Assembly: GCA_001051155.2 (NCBI GenBank)
Contig: JYIP02000005.1
Location: 2,914,001-2,978,000, forward strand
Length of the DNA stretch: 64,000 bases
Direction: 5' to 3'
Source of the DNA: Chrysoporthe austroafricana
Lineage: Eukaryota > Ascomycota > Sordariomycetes > Diaporthales > Cryphonectriaceae
Positions 46,802-58,658 of this stretch are shown piece after piece. The position numbers and the translations under genes are program-made. Position 1 is the first letter of the stretch. Each line of letters opens with the position of its first letter. The notes beneath the pieces are model-generated. The model was not told the origin of the DNA. It saw only the letters and a program-made list of their open reading frames with translations, and ran no database searches.

Positions 46802-48298
46802 TCAGAACTCCATTGGCATACCGACGGCCTCCTCCTGCAGCTTGCGCAGCGCATCATCCCTCTCATCCCTCTCCTCCTTCATCCTCGCCTCGACCTCGTC
46901 CCGTATGCCACCCAGATCCGGCGGTATCGTACTCATCTGCACGCTCGGCGCGGCGTTGACGAATCGCAGCTGCTCGCTGATGTGCATCCTGATCTCCTCG
47001 ATGCGCTTTGGCGTGTTCTTGTTCGGCTTCGGCGCCTCGAGGATCTGCTCCAGGGTAGGGAACAGCGTATCCTGTCTGAAATGGTCGCGCCATGGCGCAT
47101 GCATCGGCAGCGTCGCATCGATCTTGTCGGCGGCATCGATGGCGATGGACGTTTCGTGCGTCCACGCACGGGCCACGTTGCGAGGTGTATAGCCGCCACC
47201 GCCGAACAGGATCATAGGGATGTTCTGTGCCTTACAGAACTCGACGCACTGCCCGTGGCCCTGGACCTGCAGGTTAAACTTGCCCAGTCGGTCACCGGCA
47301 AGGGAGTCGGCACCACACTGGAGGGCGATCGCGGACGGCCGGAATTTCTGGATCACCTCGCCGATGACATTCCTAAAGAGCATGCCGTACTGCTCGTCTG
47401 TGATGCCGTCTTGCAGAGGCACGTTGAGCGCATGGTGTGCGCCGGGGTTCTGTTCACTCTGGGGGCCGTTGTCGGTGAGGGCGCCGGTTCCAGGGAAGAA
47501 GTTCTGCGGGTCGTACTTGTGGAAGGATACCGTCATGACGCGGTCCGTTGACAAGAAGGCCTCCTCGACGCCATCGCCGTGGTGGACGTCGATGTCAATG
47601 TAAAGGACCCTCGGGTAGCACCGCAGGAGCTGTAATATCGCGACGACGATATCGTTGATGTAGCAGAATCCCGATGCCTCTGTCTTCTTGGCGTGGTGAA
47701 GGCCACCACCCCAGGCGATGGCGATGTCTGACTGCCCGGAACATATCTTCCTCGCAGCGTCTAACGAGCTGCCTGCCGACATGGAACAGTAATCGTACAG
47801 CCCCTCGAATAGGGGACAGTCCGACCCGCCCAGGTTGAACTTCAACTCCGTGCCAGGGTTCTCTATGTCCCGGGGCACTGGCTCCGGGGCGACGGTGGCC
47901 AGGAAGTCCAGGTAGTCCGAGGAGTGAAAGGAGTTGAGCTCCTCGTATGTGGCTGCCCTGGCGATGTAGTTGTCCATGGCAAAGTTCATGCCGTAGGACA
48001 TGATGAGACTTTTTGCCAACGTCAAGCGCCAGGGCTTCATCGGATGTGTGAGACCGAAGTGGTACTTCTCCATCTCGGGATTGACATGAAAGGAGACAGT
48101 GTGGCCCTTTGGCCGGGTTATGTTGTAGTTCTGGGCAGCCCGCCTGCACTTGTTCAAAAAGGCGGCATTGTCCAGTTCGCTCGCGCCACCTAGGGGCACA
48201 TACTCCTCCACTATCTGCCCATCATGATCCTCGAGCTTCTTATGTGGCAGGTAGTTCGATTTTGGCGGGCGCCAGGCGTATGGGTTCTCCATGTCCAC
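46802..48298 (-). CDS. HOS2: Class I histone deacetylase, Hos2 (HDAC3-like)
   Basis: Zinc-dependent lysine deacetylase, catalytic subunit of the Set3-type complex, acting in the nucleus on histones H3/H4. Intronless, 498 residues. The Hos2-type N-terminus MDMENPYAWRPPKS and KLEDHDGQIVEEYVPLGG separate it from Rpd3. Catalytic parts: GGGLHHAKKTEASGFCY with His201/His202, zinc ligands in YIDIDVHHGDGVEEAF (Asp237, His239), third ligand Asp331 in CGADSLAGDRLG, and Tyr370 in GGGGYTPRNVARAW. All key residues are present. The charged C-terminus (EARMKEERDERDDALRKLQEE) is a short coiled coil. An ATG two codons later is an alternative start. Head-to-head with the ING/PHD gene 1.26 kb away. Confidence 0.95.
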   Translation of the reverse strand: MDMENPYAWRPPKSNYLPHKKLEDHDGQIVEEYVPLGGASELDNAAFLNKCRRAAQNYNITRPKGHTVSFHVNPEMEKYHFGLTHPMKPWRLTLAKSLIMSYGMNFAMDNYIARAATYEELNSFHSSDYLDFLATVAPEPVPRDIENPGTELKFNLGGSDCPLFEGLYDYCSMSAGSSLDAARKICSGQSDIAIAWGGGLHHAKKTEASGFCYINDIVVAILQLLRCYPRVLYIDIDVHHGDGVEEAFLSTDRVMTVSFHKYDPQNFFPGTGALTDNGPQSEQNPGAHHALNVPLQDGITDEQYGMLFRNVIGEVIQKFRPSAIALQCGADSLAGDRLGKFNLQVQGHGQCVEFCKAQNIPMILFGGGGYTPRNVARAWTHETSIAIDAADKIDATLPMHAPWRDHFRQDTLFPTLEQILEAPKPNKNTPKRIEEIRMHISEQLRFVNAAPSVQMSTIPPDLGGIRDEVEARMKEERDERDDALRKLQEEAVGMPMEF

Positions 48299-49554
48299 AC
48301 CTCATGCAAGTCGATGCAGAAGGGGTCTTGCCCAAGTAGCTGGGTTGCTGATAACCGCCTGGGCGATGAGTTCAAGCCTGGCCACCCGGGGAGAAGGAGA
48401 GGAGGCCGTGTGCTTTGTGACGAGTCACAGATCCGGTGCAGGTCTAAGGGCTGTTACTGTAATACAAGGTGGGCCTGATGCACTGTGCAGGCCTCTGTAG
48501 TGTGAGGTGCAGATCGCAGTCAGGTCCTGGATATTAGGTTTGAAGCCTCGTGGTGGTTGGTGGTATGTCGAGAGAGGATCATAAAGGACGAGGGCCAGGA
48601 TGTCAAGAAGGTGAATCTTCAATCCGCACAGACGCCACTAGTAGATGCTACTTGAACGGGTCTAGCCCAGGCAGGGCCACCAGCAGCAGCCCCCCTTGCC
48701 ACTGCAGATGCCGTCCCCAGTGCGCCAGTCTCAGCCGCGTGACGACAGCCTGAGCCTAGACAAAAACGATTCCTGGGTTCATCTAGCGCACCAGGCCTCT
48801 TCATCGCCGCCCAGCCTGACCTGACGTGTCGTCCACAACCAAGCCGGCTCATCTACCTCATCTTGTCATTCATCCTGCTGCCGCCTCCCGCAGCATCCTG
48901 CATCCTGTCCATCAGCGACGCCCTCTCTGCTCTCTAGAAGCCCGCCTCAGTCGACCCCTCCGCCTAAGACGTTGTAGCAGACTGTGCACGTGCAGTGGCA
49001 GCAGCAGCGCGCCCTGCCGGGAACTCAACCCGTCTCGCAGGCCTGAACCTGTTCTCCATAAAATTTTCAGCCTCAAGCGGGATCCCTTCTCCTTGACGGG
49101 TCCTCGTGGGTCTTATTATTTCTTTTGGGTAATCCCATCGAACCCGCCCTTCCTGACTCCATCACCGTCAAGTCAGGTCAGGCCAGGCCAAACACGACGC
49201 AAACTCCAGAGGTGAGCCCACTGGACTCTTCATCCCAGTCACCGGCCAGCCATCTACTTTTCCATCATGTTGCCGCAGTAGCGTCTACAGCTCACTCGCT
49301 CCCTTCACCTCTGCACCTGCCTCTGCCTCCACCTCGACTGCTGCTCCCACGCTCGTTTGTAACTGTGTTGTTTTGCCCAATGCATCTTTGTGCCTGCACT
49401 TGCTCGGGTTGCGCCTCGCACGCCTCTTTTGCGCCGGAAGTCTGTCTCGTGCCTGAGCCCGGGCCGCCGCATTGTTTATACCACGAGTTTCACCGCGCCA
49501 TACACGTCAAGCTCGCCGTGTCTGACCGCGTCCACGCGCGCACCGGTTGACATC
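48299..49554. promoter_or_regulatory. Divergent promoter region, HOS2 / YNG2-like
   Basis: 1256 bases separate the two start codons. The right-hand part is pyrimidine-rich, typical of a fungal 5' leader, and a GAGGTGAGC donor-like site near 49212 suggests a 5' UTR intron. The YNG2 frame is open from 49390 but has no ATG before 49555. Confidence 0.55.
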
Positions 49555-50913
49555 ATGCCCAGAGACGACCTCTCCATCGACTTCGTCAAGAAGAACATGC
49601 CTCCGATCGAGTCCCTCGATCCCGCCCTCATCCTCGACGACTGGACGAACCGCGTCTCCAACCTGCCCGAGGAGATCAAGTTCATCCAGGATGAGATCAC
49701 CGAGAAGGACCGCCAGGTCGCCGAGTGCCTGAAGATCATAGACGAGCGGGATGGCCGCATCCAGAAATGGATCAAGGCCAACGGCAGTCACACGCACAAC
49801 CCGCGGGAGGACACATACAGGCAGACGATCCGCGAGAACTTCGCCAAGGCCGAACAGCTGTCGAACGAGAAGATCGCCCTCACCCAGCGGCTCCAGAGCA
49901 TCATCGACAAGCACCTCCGCTACCTTGACGTTCAGATCAAGGTGCTCTACGACCGCAACGAGCCGGGCTTCGTCGACCCGGACGAGTTGCCCTCCCTCCT
50001 CCGACCTAGCGCGGCGAACGCTTCCGCCCCCTCCGCACGAGCCGTCAACCCCTCCGCGAATCCAGTCACCGCCGCCCTGAGCCCTCTCGCGAACCCTGCG
50101 AACACCCTCGGGCCCAAAGGCACCAACCCCCAGGTGCGAAGCATCCAGACCACCACCCACCCGTCCTCCGCACCAGCCACTCCCGCCGCTAGCATGATCA
50201 TGAAACGTGGCGCCCGTGAAAGCTCAGCCGGTCCTACCAGCGGGTCTCTTCAGAGGGGACCCCGCTCCACGACCGGGCTCGGCACCGCGCCCAATACCTC
50301 CAGCGGACTGGCACGGCATTCGTCCCTCGGGCCGGGGACACCCAAGGGACACACAGCAACAGGCGTGCAGAGGGCAGGCAGTGCAGGGCCTCGAACAGGC
50401 GTGAAGAGCGGCACGACGCTTGGGCGCAAGGGGACACCGTCAGGCGGCGTGAGCCGCACCATAAAGAAGGGCACCCCGGCGGGCGGGCCGAAGAGCGGTC
50501 TGCAGCGTGTGCGCAAGACGACCAAGAACTCGCCCTCCTCCACGGCCGAGAGCGAGCTCTCTGACGCCGATAGCATCGTCAGCGGGGAGGAGTCGGATGG
50601 TCCCCGGACGGGCGGGCGTGGGACCCCGGCGGGGAGGAGCGGGCCGGCGCAAGTCGAGGGGCCGCACGGCGGGGCGCCGCGGACGAAGCGCGAGAATGAC
50701 GAGGATCACAACTACGTGGAGGAGGACGAGGGCAGCGACGACAAGAAGTACTGCATCTGCCAGAAGGTCAGCTTCGGGGACATGATTGCCTGCGACAACG
50801 AGGACTGTCCGTATGAGTGGTTCCACTGGACATGCGTGGGGCTCAAGAGCGAACCGCAGGGCGGGAAGTGGTTCTGCCCTGTGTGCACAGCCGGGATGAA
50901 GAAGGCAAAGTGA
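49555..50913 (+). CDS. YNG2: ING-family PHD protein, Yng2-like (NuA4 acetyltransferase subunit)
   Basis: Single exon, 452 residues. The N-terminal ING domain covers about residues 15-130: [37 protein letters not shown], then [23 protein letters not shown], the coiled coil that docks ING proteins to their acetyltransferase. A long basic Ser/Thr/Gly/Pro-rich linker follows. The C-terminal PHD finger at about 398-444 has the complete Cys4-His-Cys3 set, beginning [20 protein letters not shown] and continuing [11 protein letters not shown] to WFCPVC, which reads H3K4 methylation. The NLPEE motif and the coiled-coil spacing fit Yng2 (NuA4) better than Pho23 (Rpd3L), but this is by eye. The ATG at 49555 starts [20 protein letters not shown]. 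Confidence 0.88.
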   Translation: MPRDDLSIDFVKKNMPPIESLDPALILDDWTNRVSNLPEEIKFIQDEITEKDRQVAECLKIIDERDGRIQKWIKANGSHTHNPREDTYRQTIRENFAKAEQLSNEKIALTQRLQSIIDKHLRYLDVQIKVLYDRNEPGFVDPDELPSLLRPSAANASAPSARAVNPSANPVTAALSPLANPANTLGPKGTNPQVRSIQTTTHPSSAPATPAASMIMKRGARESSAGPTSGSLQRGPRSTTGLGTAPNTSSGLARHSSLGPGTPKGHTATGVQRAGSAGPRTGVKSGTTLGRKGTPSGGVSRTIKKGTPAGGPKSGLQRVRKTTKNSPSSTAESELSDADSIVSGEESDGPRTGGRGTPAGRSGPAQVEGPHGGAPRTKRENDEDHNYVEEDEGSDDKKYCICQKVSFGDMIACDNEDCPYEWFHWTCVGLKSEPQGGKWFCPVCTAGMKKAK

Positions 50914-51420
50914 GGTCAGAGGGCGTATGCTCAGGAAAATTGGATGATTTGACAGCGTCATGACGCTGTTTACGAGAGGCAGAGATAGATTATCAGCTGC
51001 TCAAGCCGCAGAGGGGCCAATAATGGCCCCGGCAATTCAATACAAAACTCCATCTCCGAGGTCGAAAGTGCCAGCTGACTATCGATTGATAACTATGCCG
51101 TCCATGGGGACCAATCCTTTTCAACGAACATTGCGCTTTCGACGTGGGTGGGAGAATCTCATGGCCATCACCAAGACGGTCGAAAAGGTGTTTTACTTTC
51201 TTGCATTAGGAAGTCTGGTCTTTATATAAAGGCATACTGACTACAAGTGGCTCTCGAAACTCCGAAGGCAAACGCATTTCTCCCATCTCGGACCGTCGGA
51301 CCCCTTTTTTGCCCACACGTCCCCATTCTCAAAACTATGCGTGAATCAGGAGAGAAGTATAGCAGATGCGAACATGAGACCATGCAACAGACCAAGGCAC
51401 AAAGGTATGCAAAAACCCCT
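50914..51420. other. Convergent 3' intergenic region
   Basis: 507 bases between the convergent YNG2-like and UGP1 genes; 3' UTRs. No gene seen. Confidence 0.6.
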
Positions 51421-53381
51421 CTAGTGCTCGAGGAGGCGCAGGCTACCCTGGACCACCACGTTCTCCAGGATGGATCCTGGCGGAACGTCAATGGTGCTAC
51501 CCTCTGTTGCGACAATGATGACGGTTCCCTTCAGAGTCACGCCACGGCCCAGGTTGACGGCGCCGGTGATGGTGAGGTGGTCGAGCTCAATGATCTTGGG
51601 AATGGAGGGGATGCGCTTCTGGAAGTCGGAGACCTTCTTGAAGTCACTGCCGAGCTTGATGAGAGGGGCGTCGCCGAAGCGAGCCGAGTTCATCTGCAGC
51701 TGGCCGTGCTTAAGGCCGTACAGGTCAGACTTAACAAGCATCAGATCCGAGCAAGTCTTAACAGGCAGGAAACGCCGACGGGGCACGTTGACACCGTGCG
51801 CGTTCTCAAAGTGCCGAATGGCAGCACCGACAGCAGTCTCGAGCTGGATAATGCTAATGTCGCTCTCGCCCTTCTTGTCACCAGGGATGGTCTTGCCGTT
51901 GGGGATGATCTCCATCTCCAGCTCGTTGTTCTCAACAACGCGCTTGATTGCCTTGACGTTCATCCAGATGTTGTTGGTGTTGAAGTACTTGAACTTCTTG
52001 ATAGACTTGAACTCGTTGACGTGCTCCTTGGGGACCTGAGCGATTTCCAACAGGCGCACAGAGCCCTCGTAGTCGATGATGGTACCACCCTTGACGTCAG
52101 CCTTGGTCTTGTTGGTCAGCTCCATGATGTACTCGGCCTTGGTCTCCATCATGTGCTGGAGGATGCGCAGGTCGACCACAGCTCCCAGGTTGTCAACGTT
52201 GGACAGGAAGATGATCTCAATGCCACGTTCAATCAGCTTGTCCAGGATCCCAGAGTTGTACAGGGACTCAAAGACGTCACCGTGTCCAGGGGGGTACCAC
52301 TCGTTAATCGGCGACTCATAATCCTTGGGAACGGGGAGGAGAGAGTCCTTGTAGATTCTTGGGTACCGCGATTGGTTGAATGTGAGGATGTCGACGTTGT
52401 GGCCCTCGTACTTCTTGATGATGGCCGCAGTGTCGTCGTTTGTGTTGAAAGAGTTCATCAGGATGAATGGCACATTTGTGTTGTAAGTGCGGTTCAGGTA
52501 CTCGACTTGCCGGACGGAGAGATCCAGGAAAGACATGCCGTCACGAACCTCAATGACGGACTTGGGGCCAACGCAACCCATGGAGGTACCGAGACCACCG
52601 TTCAACTTCAGAACGGCCAGCTTGTTCAAGAACGCAACAGACTCGGAGTTGGCAAGGTCGTCATAGTCGACCACCTGGTTCTGGGCGGGGGGAGCGATGC
52701 GGTCCCAGTCACTACAATCCGCCACATATCAGCGATCTGTCCCAAAGGAGAAGCAGCAGCAATAGAGCACGTACACAGCATTGCCCTTGGCCTTGTCGTT
52801 CAGGTATCGGCGGAACAGAGAGAAGAAGTTGTCCATCTCAGTCTCGAAGAGCTAGATCTGGGCATGAGTATGCGCCTCATCGGTCGGGATCGAGTCGGGG
52901 TGGCTCACCTTCTTCTGCTCAGGGTCCTTCACCGTCTCAGCCAGAGTGGTGAGGGAATTCCGCATCTGGGCAGCGGCAATGTTGGTGCTCGTGTTCTCGA
53001 AGGCCTGTTTGGTATTGTGTTAGCGTATCTGCTCAGATAAGTCGATTTTAAAGAGGGCTTCGGTGCTTGGGTGAGTTGTATGAGCTGCTGTTAGGCGACA
53101 CCGGCCCCCACTGGGGGCGCGGTTCTGCCCCGAGGAACGAGAGGGGCGTGTTGTCGTTGTCCCGAAAACGGGAAGTAGGAGGCTCGGGAATAGGGTGATT
53201 TGTGCATGGAGAAGAAGGCAGATGGGGGTACATGGGATGTCCTTGTGAGCTCTTTTTGGATAATACTGACCATGTGAGACCTAGTCTTGCCATGATGCTT
53301 GTTCGCGAACTCGGCCTCAGAATCGCCATTGCCAGGCTTGAGGTGGGAGGGGATGGCACTCTTGATTGCTTGCGCAGCCAT
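51421..53381 (-). CDS. UGP1: UTP-glucose-1-phosphate uridylyltransferase
   Basis: Makes UDP-glucose from UTP and glucose-1-phosphate, for glycogen, cell-wall beta-glucan, trehalose and glycosylation in the cytosol. Four exons (53381-53271, 53004-52909, 52851-52775, 52711-51421) encode 524 residues. The N-terminal [19 protein letters not shown] and [23 protein letters not shown] are typical of fungal enzymes. The nucleotide-binding loop [16 protein letters not shown] begins near residue 131. Substrate-binding motifs follow: [26 protein letters not shown] and NTNNIWMNV. The C-terminal beta-helix [21 protein letters not shown] ends the protein. The first intron is 266 bp, long for this window. 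A 12-bp palindrome lies just upstream. Confidence 0.95.
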
Positions 53382-56300
53382 CTTGTCGACGTTTCTAGCA
53401 CAAGAAACTTGGTAGGTAGGATTTGGGATTGTGGAAAGCGACGAGTTGACTCGAGTCACTTGGAAGTGGGCAATTTGTGGGGGGAGTGTCGAAAGTCAGT
53501 CCAACTGGCGGCTAGGCTCTAGAGATGGACGGATCGACTTCGGAGCTATACCAGGAGAAATGATTAGCGCTGAACGGACATACTGGCTCCAGGGCAGGGG
53601 GGCAGGGTTGGCTCTGCTGGCAGAGCTGCTTCTGGCCTGCAGAGCCTCAGACGTTGCGCAGCTGCTGCTGGCCTTCCACATGGGGTTGAGAGAGGCCGGC
53701 CGTCTGGCCGTGACGGTGTAGGGAGAAAGAGCAGTGGGGGAGCTCCAGGAAGCATGCTGTTGAGCTTGCAACATGGGCTGTGCAAGGGAGGTGTCTCGCA
53801 GGATACTCACATGTGCTCAGCAAAGCAGATACTGTTCCACACAGGACTCGAGGCTAGAGGCAGAGAGGAGGGGGAAGAGACAACGCGATGAGCTGGACAG
53901 CGGCGGACGAGGACAACTTTAAAGATGAAATCTGGTGGGTCCCCATTCCAGGGGTGGGGAGTTCAGGAGACAGGAGACAGCTTCTCCTATAAGTTCCAAG
54001 GTCGCACCTGCTGTAGGTCTCGAGGGCGGTCACTACTAGGCATGTACCGGCGTATCTCTGTGTTAGTGCCCAAGTAGCCTCCGTCTTAGCCACCCCCGCC
54101 ATATCTGGCCGACTCTGTTGGTGGGGGATGCCTGTCCATACCACCGTGGCCCCCCACCCCAATAAGCTGATCTTGGCCAGAAATAAGTATGTCTGCCGCG
54201 CCTGGAAGATTGCCATCCTGCCGGCCGTGCAATGGTCGTGCCCGATCGTGAAAATCTCGCCCCGTGCGTCTGCGATCCGCCGTCCCCCCTCGCAGTGACA
54301 GAGTGATAGAGCTGCCGTCGAGGAGGCGAAAAAATGGGCGAGCCGCCTAGCGGCTGCCGGACGGCTGGCTCATTTGCCAGCAAGGGAGCTAGCGTGCACT
54401 AAGCTACCTAGCCATGCGGCCCTCAGCTCGCCCGAGTTGCAATCTTAACCATATCTCTGGACGGTCTCGCCGGTCGTGATATGCGGCCTCGGAATGACGA
54501 GAACTTTACGGGATGCACGGCCTCCTGAACCGACATGGAGTGTCTGCAGTGGCTGTTTTGAGAGATCCTGAGGGAAGGTGGCTTTGTCTCTCTGACTGGG
54601 ACAGGACCTCACTGATCCCTGGCGGCTGGCAGGGTGGAGGGACAGGAATACGCAAAGATCCCAAGATGACATCAGGGGGTGCGGCAGACTTCCAGCATAG
54701 GAACCTGTCATGCGTGGTGGCGCGTGAGGTTGCCGTTGGCTGAGGACATCTCAACAATCCTCAGGGCACGGCTATGGTGGCAGGACGGCAGGAGGAGGTA
54801 CCTGTGCTCCTAACAGCTGTGGAGGGGCACGCCAACCTCCCCCTGTCATCCACCACGGGAGCTAAAAATGGACGGGCATATCGACAGCAACCTCGACACC
54901 GCATAGTGGAACACGCGAAATTTGACGATTCAGGAACTCCAGGGCCTGGCTTCGTATCAGGAGCTGTCGATACAAGAACGACCGTATTAGCTCTGCTGCG
55001 TGAAAAGGCCTCGGGCGTGAGGTGTGGCGTCCTGGAAATGAAGACTGTCAATAGGCCGTCACAGGGAAGCACCTAAAGGCACGATCCCCCACCGCCGCCA
55101 TGACCAGCTCCTCGCACATCTTCCGTGGGAATAACCCTCTGCCTTGTCTTGTCCCCGGCACAGAGCGCTCGGGCTGGGCTTCCCACCGTCGGTGGCGTCG
55201 TCATGCAATTGAGATGGTTACACGACGGCCGAGGCGATATGTGACGCTGTCTGGAAAAAATTCTTCGCCCCCCCCGAGACAGACAACCAGCTCTCCCGTA
55301 CCTATCATCTCGGCTGCTGCTCGACACCCCCAGACAACACCCGTCACCAAGTCACATTAACACATGTGTTCTCGCATGGTAGTGTTGTCCGCGGGGCCCA
55401 CGTGGGTCTCACAGAAGAGCTATGCGGGTTGTCCGTATTGCTCCCAGCGACCAGGGTGCACCGCCGACGCCAAGGGTATTGTGTGGGTATCTATCCCTGG
55501 CGGGCTTGCTTCCTGTCTGGTAACCAACCCTTCGTATAGTACCTCGGAGAACACACGCGGCTTCTAGAACGATTTTTTTCTCTACCTTACCATTCCTGTA
55601 AAGGCCCAGACCCCAGAACCCACTGTCAGGCGAACGAGATCCGAGGCGCTAGGCCAACAGCAGCGGCCCGCCGTGATGCTGCCGACTCGACTCGCAAGGG
55701 CGGAGAGCGGAGAACGGCGGGCTACCCGGTGAATCTCATTGGTTGATGTGCTCAGCTGTCTTCTTGGACGATTTCACCGAGCAAAGGAGAAGTCTCTAAA
55801 CAGAACTCAAGAAATTGTTCCCTTCCTCTAAGATGCTCCTTGTCGGATGATGCCAGATCGGCTTCTAGAAAGCTGGACCGCTCCATTAGGAAAGCCGCTA
55901 TATGAGCCTTATCTGATCAACAGGTAGTCCTCGATAGACAGTTGAACGGCGGTCTATGCTAGAACCAAAAGCCTTCGGAAGTCATCATCACCTCTCGTCA
56001 TGTGACCTCCCGCCCTTGGAGCTCATGTTTCTATTCATCTTGCCTGCGTGCAGGTATGACCTCGATATGCTGTAGCACGACAGCCTCGAACAGTGGTGAT
56101 GAAGGTTGCACTGTCTCGTCTTTGTAGCCTCAGAGGCAGCCCATTCTGATGCCCTCGAGCCCCAGCGCTCCAGCTATCTCAGGAATACTCAATCGTCATC
56201 TGATCTGCCAGCCTCTTTCCCTTCTCAGCTGCTCTCGAAGATGGACTGGAAGCACGGACCTCCCAAGGTCAGGTCCGAGGCTCGCAGCGCAGCGAGTGCA

Positions 56301-56787
56301 TTCTCCTGATTGGCCAGTGACGGAGACACATACAGTTGAACGAACATTCCTGCCGGCGGCCGTCTCGTTCACTCTAGGCCGATCCCGCGGGTGTGGATCC
56401 GCCGGATCCATTCTCACACAAGTTCCGGGGCCAGCAGACTGGAGAGACCGACCTTCGCTCCGCCGTGATGGGTTGACCGCTAGATCTTCACCGTGTGCGC
56501 GGGGCGGGCCGCTGGATGATACGCTCTTGCTCGCTTTCGACCGGCTTCACGGCACTGATGAATCCGATTTGTCTTCCCACTCCGTCACTTTGACAATTCG
56601 GTTCCGTCATCCCGATGAGAGCTAGTGAAACGGACCTGGATTGGATTGTGAATTACGTATGAGGCCAACTGAACTGTCTGCGAAAAGGGGGCGGCCACGA
56701 TCAGCTCAGCGCCTGGAGCTCCTGGGCATCTTCTCAGCTACAGCTACAAAGCCACCACCTCGAGGCTAACGCTGAGTCTCATCAAAA
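53382..56787. other. Divergent intergenic region (3.4 kb)
   Basis: Between UGP1 and the DUF3605 gene. Open frames (for example 54774-55076) are short, without domains and with no supporting splice sites. The UGP1 promoter is at the left end. Nothing else is supported. Confidence 0.5.
53447..53458. promoter_or_regulatory. 12-bp palindrome tgactcgagtca upstream of UGP1
   Basis: A perfect palindrome 66-77 nt ahead of the UGP1 start codon, made of two TGACTC half-sites around a CTCGAG core. It could be a bZIP or bHLH site, or lie in the 5' leader. Function is inferred only. Confidence 0.5.
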
Positions 56788-57523
56788 ATGGGGAGCAACC
56801 CAGACCCCCAACCACTGCCTTTCTGGCAAGTTAACATACCGCCCGAAGAGCGCGAGGAGGAATGCCCGGAGCCCCTTCGAAATCTCAGTGCCAAGGATAT
56901 TAGTCTCATCGGCACAAGGGACGAGGACTACCGCGTCCAGACCTGGGAGGAAGTCGTCGACATCGTCCGCATGGGGAGACTCGCCGACTTCCGGCGGTGG
57001 CCTTCCGACCTGCGGAGGTATCGCGAGGTCGTCTGGAGGCTCAGCCAAGCGGAAGGAGGCGTGATGGGGCACATGCTGAACGAGAGACTTCACTGGACGG
57101 TGCCTGTTGTCCCTCAAGGCAGCAGGCCATTTGAGTGCGAGGAGGACTTCAAGATACTGTGGAACGACTGGCCTTATGGGCTCGACAGGCGGATTGTTCA
57201 CCTGGTAGTGTGGACGAAGTTCGAGCTGAAGGATGACGCGGAGACGAAGGGCGAGATAGAGAGATTTATTGACAGGAAGTTCCTGCCTGTCGTGGCAAAG
57301 AACAAGGTCAGCTATGCTTCCCTGGAGATTACGGAGCCTACATTACTGACATGAACCGCAGCTCATCTGGTTCAAGAACCCACCAAGCCTCAAATCCGTA
57401 CACTCCGTCGAGCACATACACGTGATGCTGTTTGACCCTGAGCCAAGGCTCATAGCACGACTCACCAACGGAGACAGGCCGCAGGGCCCCCTTCTGCGCG
57501 ACACCAATGGTTCTCGGCGGTGA
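56788..57523 (+). CDS. DUF3605 protein (N-acetylglucosamine-induced protein 1 family)
   Basis: Exons 56788-57306 and 57362-57523 (GTCAGC donor, CGCAG acceptor, 55 bp intron) encode 226 residues. Family marks: PLPFWQVNIPPEEREEECP near the start, VVDIVRMGRLADFRRWPSDLRRY, the core PFECEEDFKILWNDWPYGLD and RIVHLVVWTKFEL. The second exon adds LIWFKNPPSLKSVHSVEHIHVMLF. The family is widespread in fungi and named after a Candida gene induced by N-acetylglucosamine; its biochemical role is not known to me. Without the splice, reading would end 16 codons into the intron. Tail-to-tail with the FolB gene, 176 bp apart. Confidence 0.85.
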
Positions 57524-57699
57524 GCCGAGCCAAGAGCTGCCACGCAACATAAAAACTACAGCTTCGAATGACGATGTGAGGCCCTTGAGCCGCAAGGTGG
57601 AAATGGAAAGTAGTCGGGACTGAGGCTGCGAGCTCGGTTTCGGGGTTTCGTCCACGGTCTGCCCCTCGTGGGACAGCATCCCATATTTGGCGGCCAGCA

Positions 57700-58658
57700 T
57701 CAAGGCTTCGAAGAGACCCGCATTTCAACAACCGGACATTCAGCGAAGGGGACGGCCGTGGGCTTTGTCATGCTTATGATCATCTGCCAGCCCTCCTCTC
57801 CGCATACTAATTCCCGGGGGTTCGGCTTGAACTGGTTGGTTATCGTCTTAGCGAGGTCGGCCCCAAGAGCCTCCAGAGTCTCGAAGGACGACTTTTCCAT
57901 TGCCTGAGACGGTCAGTATATAGAAGGGGCGCTAGATAGAGACTAGAGGGCACGAGGGTGGAGGATACCTTGACAACCAGGCTCTCGAGCTCACAGAAGA
58001 GGTCGGGGTAGTAATCAAATCTGTCAATTTCCACGTCGGTCACAACAAACTGCTTGGCCCTCCTCTCGTTGCTGTTGACACCGATCAGGGTGGGTACCCG
58101 TAGCTTGTGGATCTTCAGAGCCAGCCCGTACATCGACAGCGAGGCCAGATGTGGCGGGAACACATTCGCCGCCGTCAGGCTCACGCCCTCGCCCAGCAGG
58201 GACGCCTTGGGCAGCGTGACGGTGAGCGACATGAACCGCAGCCTGGCCAGGTTGAGCAGCGGCTTGGCCTCGGGCGCGGCGTCGTCCCCGTTGACGTTGC
58301 GCCCCGTCAGCACGATCCAGATCATCTCGAGCAGCACCCGCAGGTCCACGTCCCCGCCGTCGCCCGCCGCGGGCCTCGTCTGCACGTGCTCGTTGGACCG
58401 CTCCACGCAGGCGAGGATCAGCTTGCTCAGCGTGCCGTAGTGCACGGTGTCGCCGCCCGTGACGCTGTCCCCCGCGACGGAGGCCTCGAAGGGCCGCGAG
58501 AAGTGCAGCTCGGCGGAGACGACGACGGGCTGCGTGGCGTTCTTGCGGCCCCATGCGTCCTGCGGGCCGACCACCGCGGTGTGCAGGTCGCGCACGCGCA
58601 CCACGGCCAGGGGCTCGCCGGCGGCGTGGCGGACCGCCCAGAGGCTGCGGAGGGACAT
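57700..58658 (-). CDS. Stand-alone tandem dihydroneopterin aldolase (FolB) domain protein
   Basis: Exons 58658-57969 and 57903-57700 (GTATCC to CTCAG, phase 0) encode 297 residues. Two FolB-like units are visible. The first (about 18-110) reads VVRVRDLHTAVVGPQDAWGRK, VVVSAELHFSRPF, then VHYGTLSKLILACVE. The second (about 187-295) reads VPTLIGVNSNERRAKQFVVTDVEID, the helix FETLEALGADLAKTI, and ends WQMIISMTKPTAVPFAECPVVEMRVS with the KP-x-A pattern near the catalytic Lys of FolB. Dihydroneopterin aldolase makes 6-hydroxymethyl-dihydropterin for folate. In many fungi these two domains form the front of trifunctional Fol1; here no HPPK or DHPS domain follows the stop. Catalytic competence of the first unit is doubtful. 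The function could be folate synthesis or a derived role. Confidence 0.78.

Noticed and set aside
51247..53040. 597-codon plus-strand open frame antisense to UGP1
   Set aside because: It mirrors the UGP1 coding strand; its Val/Asp/Leu-rich composition is the usual artefact of a GC-biased gene read on the opposite strand.
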